Shown here piece by piece: positions 8,264 to 19,461 of a stretch of 30,681 bases of DNA. The notes below the pieces were generated by a model. It saw nothing but the letters and a program-made list of their open reading frames with translations, was not told the DNA's origin and did no database searches. Source of the DNA: Chromera velia. Lineage: Eukaryota; Sar; Chromeraceae. Positions within the stretch are counted from its first letter, which is position 1. Each line of letters opens with the position of its first letter. The DNA lies in NCBI GenBank assembly GCA_018398765.1, contig JAHBMJ010001479.1:1-30681 (forward strand). The letters are read 5' to 3'. Made by a program: the position numbers and the translations under genes.

Positions 8264-10672
8264 GCTGAGAATGCCCACTTCTATGAAATTGAAGCCACTG
8301 ACCCCTCCTTCATCCCCCAAAACACCACCGCTAGCCCCCATCAGCTTCGTCCCACTGCGGTTCCTCCCCCTGCGGAGATGACTTCTACTACCACGCCCTC
8401 ACCTACTCCTCCCAGCTCTTCTGTGGCTGGTGTCATCGATTCGAGTGCATCGGTGCCTGTGCTCTCGTCTTCTTCATCTTGTTCGGGTGCCGAGAACCCT
8501 TTCTCTCCTTCCCCTTCCCCTTTGTCTGTGCCGCTTGGTCCTCTAGAGCCAGGCACGATGATTGTTGGTCGGTCTCCCGAAGCCGGCCTTCTATGGGTAG
8601 GAGAAATTCGCCGTGTTCTTCCAGGCCTTCATGATTCGAACACCATCAAGTATGAGGTGCACGCCTGGGGGACATACCAGCGTTGTGTGTTGTCCCGTCA
8701 GCAGTGGGCTCCAGGCTACTACAGCTCTGGCGGTGCTTACATCACCTATGATACTCGAGCGAAGAAGAGAGAGGCGGAATTGGTGGAGCTCTCGCACGAT
8801 AAGGTGGTCGCTTCTGGTTTCGAGATGGATTCTTGCAGAGGTGGTCGGGGCTTCCGTCTCCCTTCTTCCGTTTGTTCTGCTCTCTCTTCTGGTGTGCAAG
8901 GTTGTTCGTTTGGGCAGTACCCTGGTGCGTTTGAGCGTGACCCTGCCGTTGCATCTGCCGTGGCTTTCCTCTCTTCTGTTGAGACGTCCGTTCATGCAGC
9001 CACCACTCACCAGCCAGTCAGCCTAAAACATCTTTCTAGTTCTGAGAAAGAGCTTGTGTGTTTTGCCAACCGCAAAGAGGATGAAGGCTGGCTGACTCGT
9101 GAAGTGTATCAGAGACGCATCATTTCAGAAGTGCCTGCCGATGTCCCTCGTGTGCCTCTCATGCGTGTACGCACCTCCAAGCTGAAGGATGATGGCTCTC
9201 GTGGCTTCAAGACCCGCACCGTCATTCTCGGCAACAGGGTTTCGAGAGACGGCCTCGTTGTCACCACTCATCTCTGCCCTCCCGACGCTGTCCGGTGTGT
9301 CCTCCAGCTTGCCCTGGATGCTTGCAAGCGTCGGGGAGTGCCTTTGTCACTTCAGAAAGCGGACATCATACAAGCATATCTCCAAGCCCCGCTTCCAGCA
9401 GATCGTTCCCCTCTGGCTGCCATCCCCCCCTCCGATCACCCCGACCACGGGCAGTACTTGTGGGTCCTCCAGAAGGCTGTTTACGGCCTTCCCGATGCCG
9501 GTCGGGTCTTTGAGGATTTTCTCGCCTCTAAGCTAACAGAGCTTGAATGGACTACTAGTCTCTTTCCCGGTGTTTGGTTCCTTCACGACAAAGACGGCGA
9601 GCTTCGCGGCATCGTTGCGACCTACGTTGATGATCTCCTCATTCTGGGTATTGGAGAGGATGCCGCTTCCCTCGTCGACCCGCTGAAGGACTTCATCACC
9701 TGTGGCGATTACACTGAGCTCACTGAGGGGCGATTCGTTGGCGTCCAGTTTGAGGTCACAACTGATGGGGTGTTCACGCATCAGACCGACTACATCTCCT
9801 CGCTTTCTCTCCCCCCTGAGCACATCGGTTCCTCCTTCAAGCCCGCCGACAAGCTTCTGCCAGTCGGATCCACGCATGAGGATGACGTGTCCCCCCCGCT
9901 TGACAGCAGGGGGGCCTCTCTTTTTCGTACTCTACTTGGTCAGGTTGGGTACGTCGCCAATTGTACTCGACCGGACGTGGCTTTAGCACACTCCTACCTC
10001 TCCAGATTCATGGTAGCCCCCACCGAGCGCACATTCCGACTCCTTCTCCAGACTCTCAGGTACTTGCGCACCAACCCCTCCCTCGGCATCCATATCCATG
10101 CTTCTGATTCCCCTGACGAGCTCACAGGCGTTATGCATGGAGACGCCTCCTTCGGCAACGCTGCGTCCCCCCACTCTCAGTCGGCTTGGATTCTGTTCAT
10201 CAACGGCTTCCCTCTAATGTACAAAAGCCACCGACAACCGCGCGTGGCTCGTTCCACAACTCGCGCAGAGTTTCTGGCTTTAGAGGATGCTTTGGACGCT
10301 GCCATCTACTTCGCTACGTGCATGCAGCCGTTCTACAAGTCCATCCGCATCGGCATTGGCTGTGACGCCGTGAACGTTCTCTCTCTTTTGCTCTCTGGCG
10401 CTCCGTCTTCTGCAGAGAGAGCGCTCCTCCCTCTCGTGAAGGAGTTGAAGGACCGCGCGTGTGTTATCCCTGTTCTCGCCGCCACCGACCTTGCCGATGA
10501 CCATCACGTTGGTGTTTTCAAGGTTCCCACTGAGATGAACATCTCTGATGTTCTTACAAAGGCCCTGGACCTCGGACCTCTGACTCGTCGCATGCGCAAG
10601 TCCCCTGTGGCATCTCCTGTCTTTGGTGCCGAGATCGTTTCTTCTCTCCCTCCTCTTGTCCTTCGTGAGTGA
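8264..10672 (+). CDS. Copia reverse transcriptase-RNase H
   Basis: The frame is open from 8264; the first ATG is at 8378, giving 764 residues. It is continuous in frame with the integrase apart from TGA 8261. A Ser/Pro-rich spacer precedes the polymerase. Landmarks: the fingers (KLKDDGSRGFKTRTVILG), motif A QKADIIQAYL with Asp at 9362-9364, LQKAVYGLPDAGRVF, and the catalytic YVDD at 9622-9633. RNase H follows with HGDASFGN (Asp at 10142-10144), STTRAEFLALEDAL (Glu), CDAVNVL (Asp) and the copia C-terminal HHVGVFKVPTEMNISDVLTK. The catalytic residues look intact. It would copy element RNA into DNA if made as part of the polyprotein; independent translation from 8378 is doubtful. Confidence 0.9.
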   Translation, partial: AENAHFYEIEATDPSFIPQNTTASPHQLRPTAVPPPAEMTSTTTPSPTPPSSSVAGVIDSSASVPVLSSSSSCSGAENPFSPSPSPLSVPLGPLEPGTMIVGRSPEAGLLWVGEIRRVLPGLHDSNTIKYEVHAWGTYQRCVLSRQQWAPGYYSSGGAYITYDTRAKKREAELVELSHDKVVASGFEMDSCRGGRGFRLPSSVCSALSSGVQGCSFGQYPGAFERDPAVASAVAFLSSVETSVHAATTHQPVSLKHLSSSEKELVCFANRKEDEGWLTREVYQRRIISEVPADVPRVPLMRVRTSKLKDDGSRGFKTRTVILGNRVSRDGLVVTTHLCPPDAVRCVLQLALDACKRRGVPLSLQKADIIQAYLQAPLPADRSPLAAIPPSDHPDHGQYLWVLQKAVYGLPDAGRVFEDFLASKLTELEWTTSLFPGVWFLHDKDGELRGIVATYVDDLLILGIGEDAASLVDPLKDFITCGDYTELTEGRFVGVQFEVTTDGVFTHQTDYISSLSLPPEHIGSSFKPADKLLPVGSTHEDDVSPPLDSRGASLFRTLLGQVGYVANCTRPDVALAHSYLSRFMVAPTERTFRLLLQTLRYLRTNPSLGIHIHASDSPDELTGVMHGDASFGNAASPHSQSAWILFINGFPLMYKSHRQPRVARSTTRAEFLALEDALDAAIYFATCMQPFYKSIRIGIGCDAVNVLSLLLSGAPSSAERALLPLVKELKDRACVIPVLAATDLADDHHVGVFKVPTEMNISDVLTKALDLGPLTRRMRKSPVASPVFGAEIVSSLPPLVLRE

Positions 10673-10709
10673 ATGATTTCTCTCTTTTTGCTCCTTCCAC
10701 TACCGCTGC

Positions 10710-10721
10710 AAGAAGAGAAAG
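10710..10721 (+). promoter_or_regulatory. Polypurine tract
   Basis: AAGAAGAGAAAG followed by CCCCA lies immediately before the 3' LTR at 10727, the expected place and composition for the plus-strand primer. Confidence 0.75.
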
Positions 10722-10726
10722 CCCCA

Positions 10727-11362
10727 TAATGTTCTTTCAGGTTGCCTGACCTTTTTTCTTCCTATCGGCGTCCATCCATGCATTTTTAGTGCTTGGTGCG
10801 CCGTGTTGACTGCGTTTTGTGTCCGGTACCGACTGCGCGCCAATTTTTCTCGTTCGGTTTAGCGGCTCCTTTTTTTTCTTCCCGCGCATGCATTTACTGC
10901 GATCAGTGCTGTGTTTTGTGTGGCCCAACCGGATCCATGCGTTCGCACGTGAATCAATTTTGGCGTCAAGTGTTGCTTCACGTCTCCAAGTGTTGCTTAA
11001 GCTTGCCCTCTTTACTTTTGACGTGTCTTTCTCCCTTTTCAGACCAAAGTCGACCATCCATGGCACACAGACATTTCAATCTGGCCCCATACAAAGGCAC
11101 TTTCCGGGGTCTTGTCATTCCGTCATGCATAGCGCAGCACGCAAGTCATTCGATTGCTCAATCAAACGTGTTGCTCGTGTTCTCTTCATGTTGATCTCGA
11201 TTCAAGAGCAGCCCCTAGCTCTTGTCATTCAGTTTCTATTCCTTCTTTGAGACTTCGGACTTCTGTCTTCTTGTAGTCTCTATCGATTCTTGATCTTCAG
11301 TCGCTCAACAGCTAGCTTCCTAGTCTCTGGTAGCATCTGTTGCCTAGCTACTGAACTTCTTG
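10727..11362 (+). repeat. 3' LTR
   Basis: The copy of 4658-5293 with five substitutions and no indels. The right edge is set where the match ends and AAACGC begins. Confidence 0.93.
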
Positions 11363-11368
11363 AAACGC
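11363..11368. repeat. Right copy of AAACGC target-site duplication
   Basis: AAACGC directly after the last LTR base, matching 4651-4656. Confidence 0.65.
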
Positions 11369-12010
11369 TTGAAAGGAGAAAAACGGGAAAAATATGAAGA
11401 ATCAGAACAAAAACGTCCTTCTTAACTGTACTAGTATAATTATGTAATAACACTTTCTAGAACACTTTCCTAGCTTTGAGAACGAATTATAAACCTGGCT
11501 AGCTAGAAACCTAAGCTATTATATAGGATCATACTAGGATAGGATAGGATTTTATGTTTCAGGAATCCCGGCGGTCCACTGCCAGGTATCGGCTTGCATC
11601 GATATGTATCACCTTATACTACCGTACGACTACCTAGACTACTACACTAGCTACAGTCTAAGCTACTACGCTATTACACTTCATACCTAGCTAGCTCCAT
11701 ACGAGGGAGTTTATTACTAGGTTCAAGTTTAGTTTAGACAAAATATAAATTAAGAATCCGAGTCCATATATAGATCGTAATCATGTGAATCTCTCACTAG
11801 TAGTAGCTTCCGAACACGATAGACTCGGATAGAATCTAGGATACAATATATAAGACTATTATATGTAGAGAATCATACATTAGACATATAATAATTTTGT
11901 ATCATTTTTTAAATGAGTGTGTAAATTATAAACTGAATTATTTAGAATTATTCTATGAATTATTCTACTCATCATGAAGACGGTCAATCAATCGAGACAA
12001 TTTCATTGTT
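11369..12010. other. AT-rich, CTAG-rich non-coding island
   Basis: Composition drops to clearly AT-rich just beyond the 3' LTR. CTAG and its one-base variants recur many times (for example 11432, 11499-11506, 11627, 11648, 11690-11695), with a GGATA array near 11539-11550. No reading frame of useful length and no RNA gene is visible. It is unlike the ankyrin flank on the other side of the retroelement. Confidence 0.7.
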
Positions 12011-12765
12011 TTTCTATTTGCAAAACCGGATAGCAACAGGAAAAGGAGAAGTCCTGCCAGCGTTTCTATGCTTTTACCCTTTCCCAGATTGACTTTCGTT
12101 GAACCCACCAGATACATATACAGTCTGTAAAGCGGTTAGTTCTCCCGCCTCCGACCTTTGCTTGTCTTTCAAATCATAGTCCACGCATTCAGTCTCACAT
12201 TCATTCATTCATGCATGCATGAGCATGGACGTGCTTCCTGGCAAATCGATTGAAGCTTATTTCTCCCTAGCCCCCTGCAACATGCTCCAATCAATTTCCT
12301 TCCATGCTGATTCAGACACAGCCATCTCATTCTCTCTCCCTTCCAAAAAATTCGCTTGGTTCTCGCAAGAAGCTTGTACGGCGCCGTCGATCAGCGAAGT
12401 ATCTGAGACAGGCAGACAGACAGATGGACAGGCAGGAAGACTTGAAAGAACAAATACAAACAGCAAACAGACATAATTGTGCGGCACGCAGAGGAAATAA
12501 ATTAAAAAACGCAGTTCGTTCCGTGTTGCATGTGTTTCTCTGCCTGGCTGACTGTCGAACCAAGTCGCTGGACGGAAGGAGGGCAAGCAGATCGATATGG
12601 ATTGTGCTGCTGCAATAGAACCTTCATCATCATCACGCATCAAGTGAGTGGTTGGTCGATCTCTGCGCTTGGAGGACACAGAAAGCAAGCGCACGTGTGT
12701 GTGTCCTTCTTTCCATCCATCCATCCTCGCTCGAACTTGAATGGCATGCATGCATGCTTGTTGCA

Positions 12766-12791
12766 GGGAGGGAGGGAGGGAGGGAGGGAGG
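12766..12791. repeat. (GGGA)n array
   Basis: About six GGGA units, preceded closely by an ATGC array at about 12744-12757. Confidence 0.9.
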
Positions 12792-13713
12792 AAGCTCCAT
12801 TGATCGAGAGGGTATGTGTTGCATGACCGATTCATTTTCTTGTCTTCACTTTCATTTCCTTTCATTGTTGTGGAAGGAAGCTAGGGAGGGAGCTGAGGGA
12901 GTGGAGGAGAGTTTCGACGGGGGAGAGAAGAAAGAGAGAGAAAGAGGAATTAAATCAGAAGGGAGGGAGACGTGCAGGAAAGGAAAGAGACCCTCCGACC
13001 AGCGTGGTACGGCTCGCTGGGTGATGCTTGCCTGCAGTGGTCCTTCCTTCCTTCCGGCGGCTTTTTTTTCTTTCTTCTTTCTCATCTTTCGGTTGCTTGC
13101 TGAGCTGAATTGAAGAAGAGAGAGAGAGAGAGAGACCTGTCTGTCTGTACTTCTGTCTTTGAGGAGGAAAGACAAACTGTCAGGTTGAGCTTCGACCTTC
13201 GTGAAAGCACAAACAGACTGACAGACGGAGGGAAAGAGGGAGAGACGGATAGATCGACGGCAGGTTTCTGGAGAAGAAAGAAAGAACGAAAGAGACTGCC
13301 GCTACAGGCAGGCAGCAGTTGCTCTTTCTCTCTTTCAGACCAGACAGACAAACAAACAGACAAGCAAACCAACCAACACTCATTGACTGAATGGTCACAG
13401 ACGGAAGGAAGGAAGGGAAGGGACAATGGACCCAAAAAGCCGCGAGTCAGCCAACAAGGAGGACGAGCGAGCGAGGAGGGCAAAGTGATTGATGGTGTCC
13501 CCCAGTGAAAAGAAAAACTCTTCTCTCTCTGCGTATATCCATGCACGATTTCTTTTCTCTCTTCGATCGTGCTTTCTTCCTGCCTGATGCCATCAATTTG
13601 CTCCTCCTCTCTCTCTGTCTCTCTCTGCATGTTGCTTCCTTCCTGCCTGTCACTCGAATGACCGACCTCCGAGCTTCCTCAATTGATCCTTTAACCAACG
13701 AAAGAATGGATCT

Positions 13714-13765
13714 ATCGATCGATCGATCGTTTGGCACCGCACAAGAATGAATGAATGAATGAATG
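13714..13765. repeat. (ATCG)n and (GAAT)n arrays
   Basis: Four ATCG units (13714-13729), a palindromic repeat, are followed 15 bases later by about five GAAT units (13745-13765). Confidence 0.9.
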
Positions 13766-14889
13766 ACCGTTTGTTTCTTCATACCAACCATGCAGCTCAC
13801 CAACCAAAACTCGGAAGGAATGAAGTGACGGAACTAACGAACCAGCTGGAGAAAGAAGGGAATTGCAAGCACGGCAAAATTGAGCATAGTCTCTCTATGC
13901 TTAACAAATGAAAGAAGGACCGGAGGGGAGCTGTCCGTCTGCACAGGGAATTGAGAAAGAATGAACATCTTAATTCCAGCAGCAGGCAGAGAGAGAGGTC
14001 TTCATTCTCCCCCTCTTTCCATCCCAACGAAACGGGCAAGGCCTCCCCTCCGCCTAGCTTTCTTTCTTTTCCTTTGCCTGTCTGCAGCCAGGCAGGCAGC
14101 TAGGCCGACCGGCAGGCGGACGGCAAGTCGCAATTAGTTGTAAATCCACTACGAAGGAAGGAAGAAAAGAGGAAAAAGACTACGGCAGCAGCAGCAGCAC
14201 GAACTTTTACGCTGCGCCCAGGTAGAAAGACAAGACAGAAGACAGACAGATAGACTTTGAGGAAAGATGGATCCGATGTCTTTCTCGATCGTCCGTCTAC
14301 CTGACTGACCTCTCATGCAGTTCCTTCCTTCCTTCGATCCTTTTCCTTGCAATTTGCAGTTTTCTTTCCTTCCTTCTTTCTGTTTCACTGCATGTACGGA
14401 GGTATCCTTCCTCTCTTGGTGCCGCCGTTTCCGTTCTCTTTTTCTCGCTTGCCCTTTACTCTCCTGGTTCTCTTCTTTCTCTTGAGTTGATCCAATTCCG
14501 TCTCTTTCTTCTCTTCTCTTTTGCTGCTGCTGTGAGAGAGACGAAACGGTCACTCTACTGGATCGTTTGTGGGAAGGGTCTGCGTGCACGTGGAGAGAGA
14601 GAAGGTGGGTGGGTGGGTGAGTGGAGGGAGATATTTAACCGAATTTGTTTGATTGGATTGGAGGACGCTGGATGGATGGACGGCCGGGAGAAGGAATGAA
14701 TGCGTCCGCGACTACGGATCTCTAGCTCCCTCCCTCCGTTCCTTCCTTGAACTTCAAGGGCATGGAAGGGAAAGGAATTAAGGGAAGTAAGGGAGCGAGG
14801 GGACACAAATTGATTGCCAGACTGACGCACGCCTGCGCGGCGACAAGGAAAGAGAGTGAACCAAATGGAGTGAGCGCATTGCTTAGACT

Positions 14890-14922
14890 GTCAGTCAGTC
14901 AGTCAGTCAGTCGGTCGGTCGT
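14890..14922. repeat. (GTCA)n grading into (GTCG)n
   Basis: About five GTCA units pass without a break into three GTCG units, which suggests a single substitution spread by slippage. Confidence 0.9.
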
Positions 14923-15652
14923 TGGAATTCAATTCTCAATCAATCAGTTGACCGAGCCGGCCAGAGAAGAAACCAGAAGAGAAGAAGACCTTGATCTGCT
15001 TTGCAGGCAAAAAGACAGACAGACAGACAGCTGTGTAACGAACGCCTGAATTCCTCCCTTCCCTCCAGGCTCTTTGAGACCGAAGGGTGAAGCCGGCAGG
15101 AAGGCAGGCGCGACCGCATGCCACCGCGTCTTTCCGTCTTTCTTTCTTTCTTTTTATGTATTCCCTAGTTTCTCTCTGCTTTCCTCGTTCATTCGTGACT
15201 CGCTCTGTCGCTGCACGTACTCCCCCATTCCGGTTGACTCTATAGGTTCGATATTAAATTGCGCACTTCTGAATTTCATTCCTTCAACTCTCCCAGGCGA
15301 AAGGGGCGGTGTGTGTGCTATCTCTTTTCCATCAGCTTACACTCTCTTCTCTCTCTCTCTCTTGCCTTAATTGTCTTCCTTTTCCCCTCTGGTGGTTGTG
15401 CACGTCTGCATGATCTTTTCACATTCTTTGACTGTACTCCTGCATCTCATTGAGAGAGTTGTCCGTATTGAATGCGCATTTGAATTTGTTTGCCGGCCTG
15501 GCAGAAGTCAGGTGAAGGAATGAAGGAGAGGCGAGAGAAGACACACAGACATGCTGTCAGGGAGGAAAGAAGAGATTCAGAAGGCAGGCAGAAAAAAGTC
15601 CAAAACGGGACTCATCAACAACAGGCGCATCCATCTCTCAATGCAGAGAACA

Positions 15653-15678
15653 GAAGAGAAGAGAAGAGAAGAGAAGAG
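15653..15678. repeat. (AGAAG)5 array
   Basis: Five units of a pentanucleotide, unusual in a domain where period 4 dominates. Confidence 0.9.
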
Positions 15679-17482
15679 AGGAAGGGAGTAAATCAAGGAC
15701 ATTCCATGGAGCCATGTTGACGAAAAGAGAATCCGTCAGAGAGAGAAAAAGACGAAAAGGATGAGCGAAAGAATCACGAGTATGAGAGACGACCATGCAT
15801 GATTGAGACCGCATGTACACACACACACGCACACACACCATTGGGAGAGGTTGCAATACAAACAAAACTGACGTCAACGAAGAAGCTGTGGCATACATGA
15901 CATAGAGAGGTTTCATTGTCATCAGCAAGGGCAGGAAAAAGAAAGAAAAGAAAGACAAATCTGCCAACGGACACAGGACCAACAAGAATGCGGCCCTCTT
16001 TTTTTATCTTTCCCCCTCCTTCTTTGTTTCTTCCTCTCTTAACAGAGAAGAACAGAAACACAGAAAAGGAATTAAGAGAGTGCTCATTCTTACTTTATTC
16101 CTTTACCCCGCATATTTGAGGACAAAACGCCAAAAAAAAGAGAAGACTTGCAAGCGATGCATTCGAATGACGTACGCAGGCAAAGAAAGAAAGGAACACG
16201 CGAAAGCAAGGATTGAGAGGAGAGGAGAGCCGCACGTGACCGTGCGTCGTGCTCTCCCGCCGTCATATCTCTTCTCTTCTCTTCGTTCCATCAATCCATC
16301 CACCCACGCACGTATACACACACGCGATGTCAGCATTTTACGGGTTTGCTTCCATTCTTGCATGTCTCCAACCACTCTTCCGCGTTGCTGCCTACCGTGC
16401 TTCTCGTCCTCCTTTTCTGTCTCTGCCAAAGGGAAAGAAAGGCCACATCTAAGAAAAGGCCTGGCTCCTAGTACGCAGAGATGCAGAAAAGTCCTTCCGT
16501 ATGTGACGACGCGCATTGCAGTCAGGCAGGGAGGGAAAGGACAATCGGCACGGCTGCATGCATCAGGGCCTCCCTTATTTACATTGTGAGACAATTAACA
16601 GAAAAACGAATTAATTGCAATAAAACAAAATCCAAAAAAAAGCCACACACAACGAACGAAAAAAGACCAATTAAGCATTCCATTTTCGAGTCTGCACGTG
16701 TCACGAAGGCACACAGGTCGGCGTTGCAAAAACTGTGCATTGCTCTTTCTGACACACAGAAAGAAAACTGATGGACAACTCCGCCTGCAAAGATCCAACA
16801 GCACATGCACGAAACAAAAACAAAGAACAATTTCGTGTCATCGGGCTCCTCTACCGGTGTTCTATAAGAAAGGAGAGGTCTATTTCCGTCTGACCCAATC
16901 AAGCTCTCTTCTTCTTTCTCTCTTCCTTCCTCTCTTTCACTTCACTCCAGTGCGAACCGTCATCACGAAACGGTCAAGAGTGAAACCTGAAAACTGGCGG
17001 TCGGAAGATAAGTGTAGGGAAAAGAAGAGAGTACATGAAAAGGGAAAGTGTGTGTTCGTCCGTCAGTCTGCAATGAGTTTCTCTTCGCGTCCCCTCCATG
17101 TGTGTTCTGCTCTCCTCCTCTCCCCAGCTCTCCTCTCGGTCTGTCTGTCTGCCTGTCTGCAGCTCTGCATACAGGTACGTCCGGCTAGCGGACGGGAGGG
17201 AGGGAGGAAGGGAGTAAAGGATCGACGGCCAGCCCTTCGAAGAGGGCAGCCTCAGGTAGACCTGTGCACTCACCGTCTCAAGGAGGGATGGACGGGTGGA
17301 AACAAGGAAAGAATGACAGAAAGACGGAGAGACATACAGACGTATCGATGCATCCCCGTCGGATGGATAGATGGAGGGCATCTCTTCCTCTCTTGCTCTC
17401 TCTTCTTCGTTTTTGTTTGTTGTGTCCATTCTTTCTTCGCTACTGTCCGCCGTACAGGGAAGACAGCAAGGAAAAAGGAAAG

Positions 17483-17507
17483 AAAAAAAAGGGGGGGGGG
17501 GGGGGGG
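17483..17507. repeat. A8-G17 homopurine run
   Basis: Eight A followed by seventeen G. The G run can form quadruplexes; its true length is uncertain in any assembly. Confidence 0.9.
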
Positions 17508-17813
17508 AACACATGCAACAACATGAGTCAAACAGGCATCATGAAAGAAAGAGAGAAGTCTCTACACAGAGAAAGAAAGGACAGGAGGAGCACGAAAGGG
17601 AGACACAGTCATGAGGGAGAAGCAGACGACCATCGTGAAAGAGCCACAAAGAGAGAGAGAGCACAAGAGGGAGTGAGTAAAGTCGCATGCACACGGAGGA
17701 GGAAAGGCCACAGAGAGAGGGCACGCGCATGAACAAGAGAGAGAAATGAGCAACACGGAAAGAAGATGCGCCTGGTCGCAGTCATTCAATTAAAAGGAAG
17801 AAAGACAGAAACA

Positions 17814-17834
17814 AGGAAGGAAGGAAGGAAGGAA
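17814..17834. repeat. (AAGG)5 array
   Basis: Five AAGG units inside a longer homopurine-rich block (about 17785-17910) that also contains GACA units. Confidence 0.9.
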
Positions 17835-18242
17835 GAAGAGAGACGAAGTGAGAGAAGAACGACAGAGACAGACAGACATAGAAAGAAACAGAAAAAGAAA
17901 GAACAAAAAATCAGTCGATCAGCCCGACTTTTATGTTTCAATTCAAAGCCTTCCCTTCCTCCCTTCGATCCATCCATCCATCCATGCCCTTTCTTCTATT
18001 CGGCCCGCATCAAGCGATTGATTATTGCCCTCCCTGTTCGTCACGAACGGAACAGAAACGACTACAGACGAACCAAACATGGGGTGGGGCGATGCCATCC
18101 CCCCATCAGAGAAGCAGGAGACAGGAAGGAAGGAAGGAAAACAAACAAACAAACCACTAGGCAGATCGAGCAAAAAACTCTGCCACAAAACCACTAGGCA
18201 GCCAATTGCCAGAAAGCACCCAAGTGTTTTCTTTCAAAGCAC

Positions 18243-18320
18243 GCGGCGCCCTTTTTGTGTTCCTCTCTTTTCTTGTGTTCAATCAGAAAAGAGAAACACA
18301 CACGTCTCTGAAGGCGCCGC
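18243..18320. repeat. Imperfect long inverted repeat (hairpin)
   Basis: Outer arms GCGGCGCC (18243-18250) and GGCGCCGC (18313-18320) are exact complements. Inner arms TGTGTT..TCTCTTTTCT (18256-18273) and AGAAAAGAGAAACACA (18285-18300) pair with a small internal bulge, leaving an 11-base loop. Outer and inner stems are separated by unequal linkers. Confidence 0.7.
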
Positions 18321-18547
18321 ACGAATCTCTCGATCTCTCTCTCTCTTTGTTGCTGTGCTTTCTCTAAGACTTCTCACTCCCCCAACCAACGAGAACGACT
18401 GTTAGTTGACAAACGAAACGGGTGAGTGAGTGGGAGCAGCAAGGCAGAAAGAGGAGAGAGAGAGGACAGCGAGGCATCGCTTAAGAAAGAGAGATTCGGT
18501 GTGGGACGATGGGGGCCTACTTGGGGTCCTTCTGTCTGTCTATCTTT

Positions 18548-18577
18548 GTGTGGGGATAGAAAAATCTCCCCCCACAC
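18548..18577. repeat. Small inverted repeat
   Basis: GTGTGGGG (18548-18555) and CCCCACAC (18570-18577) are exact complements around a 14-base loop. A (GACT)n array follows at about 18580-18593. Confidence 0.65.
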
Positions 18578-19306
18578 TGGACTGACTGACTGACGAGCTG
18601 AAGGCAGGCAGGCACTCACAGCGTTTACAGGGTGAACAACTGAGTCACCGAACATTTTTCTCCAGTCGAGTGAGTCTGTCCCCATGCAGCAAGCAAGCCG
18701 CATTAATGCCCCCGCTCGGCCATGTCATTTTTCCTTCTGCGTGCCGTTTTCTCTTCTCTCTTCTCATCACGTCGTGCACCCATCACGTCTATGAGGGTAT
18801 TTTCTCAATGAGGTAGGGGACTGCGTGATTTTCTTTTTTTCAAAAAGAATCAGTAAAATTGACTAACCACTACGGCAAGCAGCGTACATCATCTGTTTCG
18901 TTCGTTCGTTGATGCCGCCGCGCCTTATTCGATTAATCGATTTGCTCTCTCTGTCTGTCTGCATGTGGACAGTCATGACTAAATTCTCTGTTCCTTCCTT
19001 CCTTCCTTCGTTCGAAGTGGGGGCGGGAAGGAGCCCTCGACTGATTGAGGCCTTCACTTTATGATTCGTTATTCCTCTCTGTCCCTTTCTCTCTCTCTCT
19101 CTCTGCCCCTTTGAATTTCTTTCCTGACAGAGCTAAGGGACATGCACAGACAGTGAGTGAGACGACAATTCAGCATGTTAACACAGACAGAGGACAGACC
19201 GATTCGGTCAGATGAGACGAGCGAGCGAGAGAGAGAGAAGACATACATGGTGTATGATCGACTGAAGCAAGGAAGGAGGCAATTCACTGAGAGAGAGAGA
19301 GATCAC

Positions 19307-19322
19307 ATGCATGCATGCATGC
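19307..19322. repeat. (ATGC)4 array
   Basis: Four units of a self-complementary tetramer. Shorter copies of the same motif occur near 12210, 12745, 22463 and 22793. Confidence 0.9.
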
Positions 19323-19415
19323 ACACACATGGGAGGGAGGAACGAAACATACATACAAAAAAGAGGGAAGAAAATGTTAACTGTGCGCACAAAAACGACG
19401 GACGCCAAAGAGACA

Positions 19416-19461
19416 GAAAGAAAGAAAGAAAGAAAGAAGACGCAGACAGACAGACAGACAG
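19416..19461. repeat. (GAAA)n and (GACA)n arrays
   Basis: About six GAAA-type units are followed, after a short spacer, by about four GACA units (19445-19461). Confidence 0.9.

Larger units (their letters stand above)
4658..11362 (+). mobile_element. Ty1/copia-like LTR retrotransposon, full length, interrupted frames
   Basis: The 6.7-kb element has 636-bp LTRs, a PBS directly after the 5' LTR, gag with degenerate zinc knuckles, then protease, integrase, reverse transcriptase, RNase H, a polypurine tract and the 3' LTR. Integrase lying before reverse transcriptase is the copia (Pseudoviridae-type) order and excludes the gypsy order. The LTRs differ at only five positions (4667/10736, 4750/10819, 4759/10828, 5130/11199, 5237/11306), about 99.2% identity, so insertion was recent. 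Coding is split by TAG at 6978, a frame change at about 7130-7190, TAG at 7991 and TGA at 8261. As written it is probably non-autonomous, unless stops or frame are recoded or miscalled. Confidence 0.93.

Noticed and set aside
12136-12165. tRNA-like stretch resembling a D-arm/anticodon segment
   Set aside because: No matching T-arm or acceptor stem follows within tRNA length.
16698-17732. A 344-codon plus-strand open frame in the repeat domain
   Set aside because: Composition is Arg/Lys/Glu and Ser-rich as expected of purine-rich simple repeats with few stops; no domain, no splice support.
18827-18851. Hairpin followed by T-run like a bacterial terminator
   Set aside because: The stem is AT-rich with a two-base bulge in eukaryotic non-coding DNA; no gene ends there.
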